The position numbers were made by a program, and so were the translations under genes. Positions 28,291 through 36,927 of a DNA stretch of 64,000 nucleotides are shown piece after piece. The notes under the pieces are model-generated. The model worked only from the letters and a program-made list of their open reading frames with translations. It had not been told where the DNA came from and made no database searches. The DNA comes from Pseudoxanthomonas yeongjuensis. GTDB lineage: Bacteria; Pseudomonadota; Gammaproteobacteria; Xanthomonadales; Xanthomonadaceae. The stretch is taken from contig NZ_PDWT01000001.1 of the NCBI RefSeq assembly GCF_010093345.1, positions 310,001 through 374,000 on the forward strand, written 5' to 3'. Every line of letters starts with the position of its first letter. Position 1 is the first letter of the stretch.

Positions 28291-28857
28291 TCAATCCGCT
28301 CTGCCGCCAAACTCACCCGTCGTCGTATTCACCAGCACCCGCTCGCCGTTGACGATGTACTCAGGAACCATGATCTCCAGCCCGGTGTTGAGCTTGGCCG
28401 GCTTCGGCCGCTTGGTGGCGCTGCCGCCCTTCAGTTCCGGCGGGGTCTCGACCACTTCCAGGGTCACGTGCTGCGGCAGCTGCAGGGCCACCGGCTGGTC
28501 GTCGATGATCTGCACGTAGCTGCCGGCCAGGCCGTCGGCGATGTAGCCGGCGTCGTCGCCGATCACGTCGGCGTCGAAGGTGTAGGGCGTGTAGTCCTCG
28601 TCGTCGAGGAATACGAACGCATCGCCATCCTTGTACGAGAACGTGGCCATGCGCCGGCTCAGCTCGACTTCCTTCAGCTCGTCGTCGCCACCGACGCTGA
28701 GGTCGTACTTGACGCCGCCGGGCACGCTGTACAGGGTGAAGCGGAACTTGACGTTGCCGCCGCGACCCTGCGGCGAGCTGCGTTCGATGTCGCGCACCTG
28801 GTACACGGTGCCGTTGTGGTCGACGACGTTGCCTTTCTTGATTTCGTGGGCTTTCAT
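28291..28857 (-). CDS. yeiP: Elongation factor P-like protein EfpL (YeiP)
   Basis: A 188-residue three-domain EF-P paralogue of the YeiP/EfpL type. It has the N-terminal KOW-like domain [16 protein letters not shown] and the EfpL-specific tip loop [14 protein letters not shown], with Arg where EF-P carries the modified Lys. The OB domains include [14 protein letters not shown] and [18 protein letters not shown]. It helps ribosomes through difficult sequences such as polyproline. The ATG at 28857 starts the conserved region; the longer frame runs into the upstream palindromic repeat and is not credible. Confidence 0.93.
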   Translation of the reverse strand: MKAHEIKKGNVVDHNGTVYQVRDIERSSPQGRGGNVKFRFTLYSVPGGVKYDLSVGGDDELKEVELSRRMATFSYKDGDAFVFLDDEDYTPYTFDADVIGDDAGYIADGLAGSYVQIIDDQPVALQLPQHVTLEVVETPPELKGGSATKRPKPAKLNTGLEIMVPEYIVNGERVLVNTTTGEFGGRAD

Positions 28858-28887
28858 TGGAGTGCCGGGAATGGAGAATGGTTTTTT

Positions 28888-28960
28888 GTAGGAGCGGGCC
28901 TTGCCCGCGATGCTCTTGGCGGTATCGTGGAAAAGCATAGCGGGCAAGGCCCGCTCCTAC
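28888..28960. repeat. Palindromic repeat, gtaggagcgggccttgcccgcg family
   Basis: Inverted arms at about 28888-28913 and 28934-28960 share the core gtaggagcgggccttgcccg. One internal base differs (agcatag against agcatcg in the other copies). It lies between efpL and the SDR gene on the same strand. Confidence 0.92.
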
Positions 28961-28964
28961 GGGG

Positions 28965-29735
28965 TTATTTGGGAGCCAGGCGCACCGCGCCATCGAGGCG
29001 GATGGTCTCGCCGTTGAGGTAGCGGTTCCGCACGATGAAGGCCACGGTTTCGGCGAATTCCTCCGGCCGGCCCAGGCGGGCGGGGAAGGGGATCGAGGCG
29101 CCGAGGGACTTCTGCACCTCCTCGGACATGCCATCGACCATCGGCGTCCAGAAGATGCCCGGGGCCACGGTCATCACCCGGATGCCGAAACGCGCAAGCT
29201 CGCGCGCCATCGGCAGGGTCATGCCGACCACGCCGCCCTTCGAAGCCGAATACGCCGCCTGGCCGATCTGGCCTTCGTACGCCGCCACGCTGGCGGTGTT
29301 GACGATCACGCCGCGTTCGCCGTCTTCGCCCGCCGGGTTGTGCTGCATCAGGTTGGCCGCGGCCTTGGCCACGTTGAAGCTGCCGACCAGGTTGACCAGC
29401 ACGGTGCTGCGGAAGTTGGCAAGCGGCATGGGAGCTTCCTTGCCCAGCACGCGCCCGGCGCCGAGGATGCCGGCGCAGCTGATCGCGGCATTGAGGCCGC
29501 CGAGGAATTCCCGGGCGGCGGCGGCGTTGGCGGCCACGCCGTCCTCATCGGTGACGTCGGTGCGGAAATAGCGCGCGTTGCCTTCGCCCAGTGCGGCGAC
29601 CGCGGCCGCGCCCTTGTCGTCGTTGACGTCGAACAGGGCGACCTTGCCGCCGTTCGCCACGAGATGCCGGGCCACGGCCAGGCCCAGGCCGGAAACGCCG
29701 CCGGTGATCAGGGCGCGGGTATCGGAAAGCTGCAT
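28965..29735 (-). CDS. SDR-family 3-hydroxyacyl-CoA dehydrogenase-like protein
   Basis: A 256-residue short-chain dehydrogenase. The NAD site is TGGVSGLGLAVA, with Asp in LFDVND suggesting NAD over NADP. SCAGILGAGR replaces the usual NNAG, then VNTASVAAYEGQIGQAAYSASKGG carries the catalytic Ser, Tyr and Lys. It resembles HSD17B10/FabG-like enzymes that oxidise 2-methyl-3-hydroxybutyryl-CoA or 3-hydroxyacyl-CoA, fitting the nearby branched-chain degradation genes. It is flanked on both sides by palindromic repeats of the same family. Confidence 0.85.
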   Translation of the reverse strand: MQLSDTRALITGGVSGLGLAVARHLVANGGKVALFDVNDDKGAAAVAALGEGNARYFRTDVTDEDGVAANAAAAREFLGGLNAAISCAGILGAGRVLGKEAPMPLANFRSTVLVNLVGSFNVAKAAANLMQHNPAGEDGERGVIVNTASVAAYEGQIGQAAYSASKGGVVGMTLPMARELARFGIRVMTVAPGIFWTPMVDGMSEEVQKSLGASIPFPARLGRPEEFAETVAFIVRNRYLNGETIRLDGAVRLAPK

Positions 29736-29778
29736 GCGGGGGTCCAGCGCTGGGAAACGGGCATTTTACGCGATGTCC

Positions 29779-29850
29779 GTAGGAGCGGGCCTTGCCCGCG
29801 ATGCCTTTTGCGATATCGCCAAGAGCATCGCGGGCAAGGCCCGCTCCTAC
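29779..29850. repeat. Palindromic repeat that supplies the GNAT stop codon
   Basis: 26-base arms at 29779-29804 and 29825-29850, same family as 28888 and 59336. The right arm overlaps the 3' end of the GNAT gene, and the TAG stop of that gene lies inside the repeat. Confidence 0.9.
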
Positions 29851-30362
29851 AGGTCCAGCAGGTAGAAGGTATTGCAGCCTCCGTGTCCGGTATCGCCCAG
29901 GGGCGAGTCGATGCGCCTGAAGCCGCTGCGTTCGTACAGCCGCATCGCCGCGTCCATGCCGCCGAGGGTTTCCAGATAGCAACGGCCGAAGCCGGCGTCC
30001 CGGGCGGCCTGCAGGCAACGCGCCATCATCGCCGTGCCGGCGCCGATGCCGCGCGCCTCGGGCAGGAAATACATCTTGCGCAATTCGCAGGTGGCGCCAT
30101 CGCCGCCCACGAGCGGCGCGATGCCGCCGCCACCGATCACCGCGCCCCCCGCCTTCGCGGGGGCAGGCTTGCGTTCGACCACGAAGTAGGCCGAACGCGG
30201 TTCGGCATAGGCCCGGCTCATCCAGTCCACTTCCGGATCGCTGATCGCGAAGCCGCAGCCGACCGCACCGAATTCCGGCATCACCGTGCGGATGATGGCC
30301 GCGACCGCCGGGTCGTCGCGCGGCTCGATAGGACGCAGCAGGTACGCATTCGATTCAGGCAT
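29847..30362 (-). CDS. GNAT-family N-acetyltransferase
   Basis: A 171-residue acetyltransferase. The acetyl-CoA site is LPEARGIGAGTAMMARCLQ (the Q/RxxGxG/A motif), and YLETLGGMDAAMRLYERSGF is the usual C-terminal signature. The substrate is unknown. Its ATG at 30362 lies eight bases inside the end of the PAS-GGDEF-EAL gene, so the two are likely translated from one message. The stop codon TAG is contributed by a palindromic repeat. Confidence 0.87.
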   Translation of the reverse strand: MPESNAYLLRPIEPRDDPAVAAIIRTVMPEFGAVGCGFAISDPEVDWMSRAYAEPRSAYFVVERKPAPAKAGGAVIGGGGIAPLVGGDGATCELRKMYFLPEARGIGAGTAMMARCLQAARDAGFGRCYLETLGGMDAAMRLYERSGFRRIDSPLGDTGHGGCNTFYLLDL

Positions 30363-32943
30363 TGGAAACGCGTTCCTCCGGCGAGCGCAGGCGGCTGGCG
30401 AATTCATCCGGCGACAGGCCGGGCGCGAACAGGAAGCCCTGGCCGATCGGCACGCCGAGCTGGAGCAGGAACTGGCGTTGCGCCTCCGATTCCACGCCTT
30501 CGGCCACCAGTCCCAGGCCCAGGCTGCGGGCGATCGCCGAGACCGCCTGGCACACGGCCACGTCGGAACGGTTGTTGGGCACGCCCTCGGTGAACAGCTG
30601 GCTGATCTTCAGCCCGTGGATCGGCAGGCGGCGCAGGTAGTTGAGCGCGCTGTAGCCTTCGCCGAAATCGTCGATGGTCAGGACCACGCCCAGCGCGCGC
30701 AGTTCGGCGAAGGTCTTGAGCGTGGCCGGCGCGTCCTCGATCAGCACGCGTTCGGTGAATTCCAGTTCCAGCGCGGAGCCGGGAAGATCGTATTCGGCGA
30801 GCACCGCGCGCACGTTCTCGGCCAGCTCGTCGCCGGCGAACTGGCGATAGGAGACGTTGACCGCCACGCGCACGATGCCCAGACCCATGTCGCGCCATTC
30901 GCGCACCTGGCGGCAGGCTTCGCGCAGCACCCAGCTGCCGATGCGGACGATGTCGCCGGTGGTTTCGGCATGGCTGATGAAGAGATCCGGACGCAGCTCG
31001 CCGAGCTGGTGGTTCTGCCAGCGGATCAGCGCCTCGGCGGCGACGATGCGGCCGCGGCGCAGGTCGACCTGCGGCTGGTAGACCAGGCGGAATTCCTGGT
31101 TGTCCACCGCGCGCCGCAGTTGCGTCTCGATCTGCAGCCGGTCCTGCTGGCGGCGCGCCAGTTCCGGGGTGAAGGCCTGCCAGGCGTTGCGCGAGCGATG
31201 CTTGCTGTCGTACATGGCGATGTCGGCATGCTGGATCAGTTGCTGCGGGCGCAGTCCGTCGGCCGGCGCGCGGGCGATGCCGATGCTGGCGGTGATGGCG
31301 AATTCGTCCTTGTCGAAACGGAACGATTCGGCGAAAGCGCCGAGCACCGCGTCGGCCAGGCGTTCCGGCTGGGCCGGATCGCCGCTGGTATCGCAGACCA
31401 CCAGGAACTCGTCGCCGCCGAAGCGCGCCACCAGGCCCTCGGTGCCCACCGCATCGAGGATGCGCGTGGCGGCCTGCATCAACAGCTCGTCGCCGGCACT
31501 GTGGCCGAGCACGTCGTTGACGGTCTTGAAGCGGTCCAGGTCGATGTACAGCAGCGCGACCTGCGCGTGCACCGGGTCGATCAGGCGCGTGCCGAGTTCG
31601 TTGAGCACCGCGTCGCGGTTCATCAGTCCGGTCAGCGGATCGGTACGCGCCTGGATGCGCAGGGTTTCCTCGGCGCGCTTGTCCAGCGAGATGTCCTGCA
31701 GGGTGCCGGTGATGCGCGCGGAGGTCGGGTCGGTGGCTTCGGCCTCGCCGATGACGCGTATCCAGAAGGGGTGGCCGTCCAGCCGGCTGCCCTGCAGTTC
31801 CAGGTCGAAACCACCGCCGGTTTCGATCACCTGTTCCATCGCGCCGCGGAAGCGGCGGCGGTCGGGTTCGCGCAGGCAGGCCAGCATCGCCTCGATGCCG
31901 GTCGGCGCCTGCGCCGGCCCCAGGATGCGTACCGCCTCGTCGGTCAGGTAGATCCGGTCGCGGCCGGTGTCCCATTCCCAGCCGCCGATATGGGCCAGCG
32001 ACTGGGCGCGGTCGAACAGGGCGCTGTCGCGCTTGAGCGCGGTGACGTCGCTGAAGATCGAAGTGACCTGGGCCGGCTGGTCGCCACCGGCGGCGAATTG
32101 CGGCACCGAAGTCACCGTCAACCAGAGCAGTTGCTTGTTTTCGCGGTGGTACATGCCCAGCACCTGGCTCTCGACCACCTGGCCGGTGCTCAGCGCGCGG
32201 TACGAAGGCAATGCGTCCCTGGCCATCTCGCGGCCATGCTGGTCGACGATCCGCCAGTGGTCGAGGCTCAACTCCTCATCCATGCGCTTGCCTTCGCCGA
32301 CCCCGAAGATGCGCATCGCCGCGCGATTGGCGTAGACGATCTCGTGAGCCTGGTTCTGGACCACGATGCCCTTGTCGATCACTTCCATCAGTTCGCGGTA
32401 GCGCAGTTCCGCATCGCGCCGGCCGCTGAGGTCGCGAGCCACCGCGACCAGGCTCTTGCGGCCGTCGTAGACCAGGTTCGCCGAATGCACCTCGACGGGG
32501 AAGCGGGTGCCGTCGGCGCGCATGTTGGTGACCTCGATGACGTAGGTCTCGCCGCGGTTGAGGGTTTCCCAGACCGGTCCCATGTGATCGTGCGGAAGCT
32601 CGGGATTGAGCACGTTGATGTTCTTGCCGACGATCTCTTCGCGCGGCCGCTTGTAGGCGGCCATGCCGGCCTTGTTGAGGTCGAGCACGGTGCCGTCCTC
32701 GGCCAGGATGCTGACCGGGTCGGGCACCGCGTCGAACAGCGCCCGGTAACGCAGCCGCGCCTCGTCGGTTTCGGCGAGGGAGGCGTGCAGTGCGAGTTGA
32801 GCCTGCTCAAGCAGCGCGCGCAGGGCCGGATCCAGCGCGGAGCCGGCCAGTGCTTCCTGCAAGGACGCCAGCGTGGCGGCGACTGCTTCGCAAGTGGGCC
32901 TGGCGCCGGGATCAGCCGGATCCGCGGGTGGCCGCATGCTCAT
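30355..32943 (-). CDS. PAS-GGDEF-EAL cyclic di-GMP signalling protein
   Basis: An 862-residue cytoplasmic protein without membrane segments. An N-terminal helical part is followed by about three PAS domains (roughly 65-180, 185-300, 310-425), a GGDEF domain with intact RFGGDEF, and an EAL domain with AAEALIRW, ELEFTER and DDFGEGYSALNYL. The GGDEF domain lacks the RxxD product-inhibition site. The EAL motifs are close to active consensus, so the protein may make or degrade cyclic di-GMP in response to a PAS-bound signal. The start at 32943 overlaps the hmgL stop (ATGA). A larger frame reaching back through hmgL is not used. Confidence 0.9.
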   Translation of the reverse strand: MSMRPPADPADPGARPTCEAVAATLASLQEALAGSALDPALRALLEQAQLALHASLAETDEARLRYRALFDAVPDPVSILAEDGTVLDLNKAGMAAYKRPREEIVGKNINVLNPELPHDHMGPVWETLNRGETYVIEVTNMRADGTRFPVEVHSANLVYDGRKSLVAVARDLSGRRDAELRYRELMEVIDKGIVVQNQAHEIVYANRAAMRIFGVGEGKRMDEELSLDHWRIVDQHGREMARDALPSYRALSTGQVVESQVLGMYHRENKQLLWLTVTSVPQFAAGGDQPAQVTSIFSDVTALKRDSALFDRAQSLAHIGGWEWDTGRDRIYLTDEAVRILGPAQAPTGIEAMLACLREPDRRRFRGAMEQVIETGGGFDLELQGSRLDGHPFWIRVIGEAEATDPTSARITGTLQDISLDKRAEETLRIQARTDPLTGLMNRDAVLNELGTRLIDPVHAQVALLYIDLDRFKTVNDVLGHSAGDELLMQAATRILDAVGTEGLVARFGGDEFLVVCDTSGDPAQPERLADAVLGAFAESFRFDKDEFAITASIGIARAPADGLRPQQLIQHADIAMYDSKHRSRNAWQAFTPELARRQQDRLQIETQLRRAVDNQEFRLVYQPQVDLRRGRIVAAEALIRWQNHQLGELRPDLFISHAETTGDIVRIGSWVLREACRQVREWRDMGLGIVRVAVNVSYRQFAGDELAENVRAVLAEYDLPGSALELEFTERVLIEDAPATLKTFAELRALGVVLTIDDFGEGYSALNYLRRLPIHGLKISQLFTEGVPNNRSDVAVCQAVSAIARSLGLGLVAEGVESEAQRQFLLQLGVPIGQGFLFAPGLSPDEFASRLRSPEERVSNA

Positions 32944-33833
32944 GCGCCGGACAGGGCCCGGCTCACCTTGCTGCCGGTTTCGCGCCCGAGCAGGGCCGAC
33001 AGCCACAGGCCGGTTTCGCTCAGCATGGCGGCGTCGACGCCGGTTTCCAGCCCCATTCCATGCAACAGGTAAACCACGTCCTCGCTGGCGACATTGCCGC
33101 TGGCGCCCTTGGCGTAGGGACAGCCGCCGGTGCCGGACACGGCGGAATCGACCACCGCCACGCCTTCTTCCAGGCAGGCGAGGATATTGGCCAGGGCCTG
33201 GCCGTAGGTGTCGTGGAAATGCACCGCGAGTGCGGACAAGGGAACTTCGCTGGCGACGGCCTTGAGCATCGCGCGGGCCTTGCGGGGGGTGCCGACCCCG
33301 ATGGTATCGCCGAGCGAGACCTCGTAACAGCCCAGCGCATGCAGGCGCGCGGCGACCCGGACCACGTCGGCCACCGGTACCTCGCCCTGGTAGGGGCAGC
33401 CCAGCACCGTGGACACGTAACCACGCACCTTCACTCCGTCGGCCCGGGCCCGTTCCAGCACCGGGCGGAAGCGCTCGATGGATTCGTCGATGCCGGCGTT
33501 GATGTTCTTGCGGTTGAAGGCTTCCGAGGCCGCGGTGAACACCGCCACTTCCTGCGCGCCGACTTCGCGCGCCCGTTCGTAGCCTTTCTCGTTCGGCACC
33601 AGCACCGGATAGGAGATGCCCGGCCTGCGTGCGATGGCGCCGAATACTTCGGCCGCATCGGCCAGTTGCGGAACCCACTTCGGACTGACGAAACTGGTGG
33701 CCTCGATGCTGCGCAGCCCGGTCCGCGACAGGCGGTCGATCAGCTCGATCTTGTCGGCCGTGGCGATGATGGCCTTTTCGTTCTGCAGGCCGTCGCGCGG
33801 GCCGACCTCGACGATGCGGACGAAGTCGGTCAT
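32940..33833 (-). CDS. Hydroxymethylglutaryl-CoA lyase
   Basis: Last step of leucine degradation, splitting HMG-CoA into acetyl-CoA and acetoacetate. The 297 residues hold the N-terminal VEVGPRDGLQNE, the metal ligands in LAVHFHDTYGQ and the signature region VSGTGGCPYAKGASGN with the catalytic Cys. It is embedded in a minus-strand series: a lipoprotein gene overlaps its start by four bases and the cyclic di-GMP gene overlaps its end. A link between leucine breakdown and signalling is possible but not shown. Confidence 0.95.
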   Translation of the reverse strand: MTDFVRIVEVGPRDGLQNEKAIIATADKIELIDRLSRTGLRSIEATSFVSPKWVPQLADAAEVFGAIARRPGISYPVLVPNEKGYERAREVGAQEVAVFTAASEAFNRKNINAGIDESIERFRPVLERARADGVKVRGYVSTVLGCPYQGEVPVADVVRVAARLHALGCYEVSLGDTIGVGTPRKARAMLKAVASEVPLSALAVHFHDTYGQALANILACLEEGVAVVDSAVSGTGGCPYAKGASGNVASEDVVYLLHGMGLETGVDAAMLSETGLWLSALLGRETGSKVSRALSGA

Positions 33834-34441
33834 GGGGTCTCCAGCGCAGGCGCGCGGCGCAGTGTCATCGGTGGGGCCTGGCCTTGCCCGAACAGGCCGG
33901 GATGTTTGAGCAGCACATCGCGCAGTTGCGCTTCGTCGCCGGGAATGACGTAGTTGAGCTGGTCTTGCGCCCTGGCGGACAGTTCGTGCTGGTCGACCAT
34001 GCGCTTGACCGTGTCCACGTCGATGGTTTCGAGCTTCAGGATATCGCCCTGGATGCGGTAGCGCACCAGGCTGACGCTGCTGCCCGGGGTCCTGTCCGGC
34101 GACAGCGTGTCGGAACCGGCGAACAGGCGGATGAGGTCTTTTTCGCCCAGCACCAGGTAATGCTCGCCACCCAGTGCGAAACCCGAGGCCTGCACCTCGG
34201 CCTTGCGGGCCGGCTTGTCCGCGGTCTGGCTCATCGAGAGAGTGGCGTGGCACTGCCCATCGACTGTCGCGTAGTCGTCCGTGGTCAGCTTCTCCGCTTC
34301 CTCGGCGCTGTTGGCGATCGGCAACCAACGCCCTTCCAGGCGCGCATCGCAGGCCAGCGGCAGCGGCGACCTTTCGAAGGTCACGCAGCCGGCCAGCGAC
34401 AGGAACAGGAGGACCAGCAGCAAGCGGGTGCGCGAGAGCAT
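33830..34441 (-). CDS. Predicted lipoprotein of unknown function
   Basis: A 203-residue protein with a lipoprotein signal peptide ending in the lipobox LAGC (about residues 16-19). The mature part begins with a small domain (ACDARLEGRWLPIANSAEEA) and continues with mixed beta-rich sequence (YLVLGEKDLIRLFAG). I do not recognise a named family. It overlaps hmgL by four bases and follows mccA by 88 bases, so it is placed within a leucine-degradation transcript although an envelope location is expected. Confidence 0.75.
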   Translation of the reverse strand: MLSRTRLLLVLLFLSLAGCVTFERSPLPLACDARLEGRWLPIANSAEEAEKLTTDDYATVDGQCHATLSMSQTADKPARKAEVQASGFALGGEHYLVLGEKDLIRLFAGSDTLSPDRTPGSSVSLVRYRIQGDILKLETIDVDTVKRMVDQHELSARAQDQLNYVIPGDEAQLRDVLLKHPGLFGQGQAPPMTLRRAPALETP

Positions 34442-34529
34442 GAAGACTCCGTGGTTGTCAGGTGCAAACGCGAATCACCGCCGCATCCGGCCTGGAGGGC
34501 GGTGCGCGGGATGAGTCGCATGAGGGGGA

Positions 34530-36530
34530 TCACGCCTGCGGTTCCAGTGTCGCCAGCACGGCGTCGGCTTCGACGAAATCGCCGGCCGCGGCGCGCAGTT
34601 CGGCCACCACCCCGTCGCGCGGCGACCTGATCGCCAGTTCCATCTTCATCGCCTCGATCACCAGCAACTCCTGTCCGGCGACCACGGCCTGGCCTGGGCT
34701 GGCCTTGAGCACGACCACGCGCCCTGGCATCGGCGCGACGATGCGGCCGTCGTTGCCCGAGGCGGTGGCGCTCTTCGGCCGATACACCGGCACCAGCGCA
34801 AGGCTCAATCTCTGCTCACCGTCGTGCACGGTGACCCGGCGTTGATCGGCGTGTACCCGGAATCGTCGCGCCTGGTCGCCCAGGCGCAGGCTCAACCCGC
34901 CGGCATGGAGCCGGGCGCCACTGATCGGCTGGCTTTGGCCGTCGGATTCGATCACGTATTCGCCGGTTGCGCCTTGCGCCACCAGAGCGAGTTCCTCGCC
35001 ACGATGCAGGAACACCAGCGGGCGACGGCCGGCATGGCCCAGGCGCCAGCCATCGGCGATCGCCCAGGGAGAGCATGGATCGTTCGAGGCCTCGGCCTGC
35101 ACGTGGGCCCCGGCTTCCTGGAGCAGCAGGGTCGCGGTCGCGGCGGCATGGAGCAGGGCCGGATCGACGGCATGCGCCGGCATGAATTCTTCGAGATGCC
35201 GATCCAGGTAGCCGGTATCGATGTCGCCTTCGACGATCGCCGGGTGGCGCACCAGTCGCTCGAGGAAATCGATGTTGGACTTCGGACCGACGATTTCGCA
35301 GGCGGCCAGCGCATCGCGCAGGCGGGCGAGGGCGGAGGCGCGATCCTGGTCGCACACGATCAGCTTGGCGATCATCGGGTCGTAGAAGATGCTGACCACG
35401 TCGCCTTCGACCACGCCGGAATCGATGCGTACCTGCGGCGAAGACGGCGGCAGCAGCAGTTTCTCCAGCTTGCCCGAGCCGGGCAGGAAACCGGCTTCGG
35501 GATCTTCCGCGTACAGCCGCACTTCGATGGCGTGGCCGTGTTGCGGCACCTGCTGCTGGGTGACCGGCAGGGCGTCGCCCGCGGCGATGCGCAACTGCCA
35601 TTCGACCAGGTCGAAGCCGGTGGTCAGTTCGGTGACCGGGTGCTCGACCTGCAGGCGCGTGTTGATCTCCATGAAATAGAACGCGCCGTCGGGATCGACG
35701 ATGAATTCCACCGTGCCCGCGTTGACGTAGTCGATGGCGTGCGCGGCCTGCACCGCGGCCTCGCCCATCGCCGCGCGCAGTTCCGGGGTGAGGAAAGGCG
35801 AGGGCGATTCCTCCAGCACCTTCTGGTAGCGGCGCTGGGCGGAACATTCGCGTTCGTTGAGGTGGATGGCGTTGCCATGCGCGTCGCCGAAGATCTGGAT
35901 CTCGATATGCCGCGGCGTCCGCACATAGCGCTCCAGCAGCACGCGGTCGCGGCCGAAGGCATTGCCGGCTTCGCGCTGGCAGCTTTCCAACTGGGAGATG
36001 AATTCATCCAGGCGGTGGACGATGCGCATGCCCTTGCCGCCGCCGCCGTGCGCAGCCTTGATCATCAGCGGGAAGCCGATCCGCGCCGCTTCGCGCGACA
36101 GCACGTTAGGCGACTGGTCCTCGCCCGTGTAGCCGGGCACCACCGGCACGCCGGCCGCCATCATCAGGTCCTTGGCCCCGGCCTTGCTGCCCATCTTGCG
36201 CATGGACGCGGCCTTGGGACCGATGAAGACCATGCCCGCGTTCTCGACCGCGTCGGCGAAGTCCGCGTTCTCCGACAGGAAGCCGTAACCCGGATGGATC
36301 GCCTGCGCACCGCTGCGCCTGGCGACTTCGAGGATCGCGTCGCCACGCAGGTAGCTGTCGGCGGGACGCGGCCCGCCGATCGGATAGGCCTCGTCCGCCT
36401 GGCGCACATGCTGCGCATCGGCGTCGGCTTCCGAATACACCGCCACCGTGCGGATGCCGAGCTTGCGGCAGGTACGGATCACGCGACAGGCGATTTCGCC
36501 GCGGTTGGCGATGAGGATCTTGGAGAACAT
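34530..36530 (-). CDS. Methylcrotonyl-CoA carboxylase, biotin-containing alpha subunit
   Basis: A 666-residue acyl-CoA carboxylase alpha chain. The biotin carboxylase part (about 1-450) has ILIANRGEIACRVIRT, the ATP-grasp GGGGKGMR loop and EINTRLQVEHPVTE. A linker and the biotin carrier domain follow, with EAMKMEL at 626-632 (biotinylated Lys at about 629). It works with the beta subunit encoded at 42113-43720 to convert 3-methylcrotonyl-CoA to 3-methylglutaconyl-CoA. The gene context with methylglutaconyl-CoA hydratase and HMG-CoA lyase points to the leucine rather than the propionyl-CoA enzyme. The ATG at 36530 starts at the conserved MFSKILIANR. Confidence 0.93.
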   Translation of the reverse strand: MFSKILIANRGEIACRVIRTCRKLGIRTVAVYSEADADAQHVRQADEAYPIGGPRPADSYLRGDAILEVARRSGAQAIHPGYGFLSENADFADAVENAGMVFIGPKAASMRKMGSKAGAKDLMMAAGVPVVPGYTGEDQSPNVLSREAARIGFPLMIKAAHGGGGKGMRIVHRLDEFISQLESCQREAGNAFGRDRVLLERYVRTPRHIEIQIFGDAHGNAIHLNERECSAQRRYQKVLEESPSPFLTPELRAAMGEAAVQAAHAIDYVNAGTVEFIVDPDGAFYFMEINTRLQVEHPVTELTTGFDLVEWQLRIAAGDALPVTQQQVPQHGHAIEVRLYAEDPEAGFLPGSGKLEKLLLPPSSPQVRIDSGVVEGDVVSIFYDPMIAKLIVCDQDRASALARLRDALAACEIVGPKSNIDFLERLVRHPAIVEGDIDTGYLDRHLEEFMPAHAVDPALLHAAATATLLLQEAGAHVQAEASNDPCSPWAIADGWRLGHAGRRPLVFLHRGEELALVAQGATGEYVIESDGQSQPISGARLHAGGLSLRLGDQARRFRVHADQRRVTVHDGEQRLSLALVPVYRPKSATASGNDGRIVAPMPGRVVVLKASPGQAVVAGQELLVIEAMKMELAIRSPRDGVVAELRAAAGDFVEADAVLATLEPQA

Positions 36531-36534
36531 CGGT

Positions 36535-36927
36535 TTATCCAGGTAGATGGCACACCGCCTCGACATTGTGTCCATCGGGATCGGTGATGTAGGCGCCGTA
36601 GTAGTCCGGGTGGTAGTGCGCACGCAGACCGGGCGCGCCGTTGTCGCGGCCACCGGCGGACAGGCCGGCCGCGTGGAAGGCATCGACCTTGGCGCGGCTG
36701 TCGGTGGTGAAGGCGATGTGGGTATGCGCGGCGACGCCGCGGGCGTCGCTGCCGATCCAGAAGCTGGGCTTGTGGTCGCGTCCGAAGCCCGCCGCCCAGG
36801 TACCGTCGCCGGTCTGTTCGGGCGTGACTTCCATGAGTAGCGATGCGCCGATGACGGCGAACAGTTGTTCGTAGAACGCCTTGCTCCGCGCGTAGTCGGA
36901 GACGGGGATGCCGGTATGGTCGATCAT
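36535..36927 (-). CDS. VOC-family (glyoxalase-fold) protein
   Basis: A 130-residue protein of the vicinal oxygen chelate fold, with paired beta-alpha-beta-beta-beta units. It has His in MIDHTGIPVSDYARS, AAHTHIAFTTDS in the middle and a C-terminal ITDPDGHNVEAVCH with the usual metal ligand Glu. The reaction is unknown. It overlaps the hydratase gene by four bases and ends five bases before mccA, so it is translated in the middle of the leucine-degradation message. A role with an acyl-CoA intermediate is inferred from context only. Confidence 0.82.
   Translation of the reverse strand: MIDHTGIPVSDYARSKAFYEQLFAVIGASLLMEVTPEQTGDGTWAAGFGRDHKPSFWIGSDARGVAAHTHIAFTTDSRAKVDAFHAAGLSAGGRDNGAPGLRAHYHPDYYGAYITDPDGHNVEAVCHLPG

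Noticed and set aside
30286-33072. A very long open frame on the plus strand (over 900 codons)
   Set aside because: It lies opposite the PAS-GGDEF-EAL gene, is low-complexity (Gly, Ala, His, Gln, Arg) and matches no family. High GC makes such antisense frames common.
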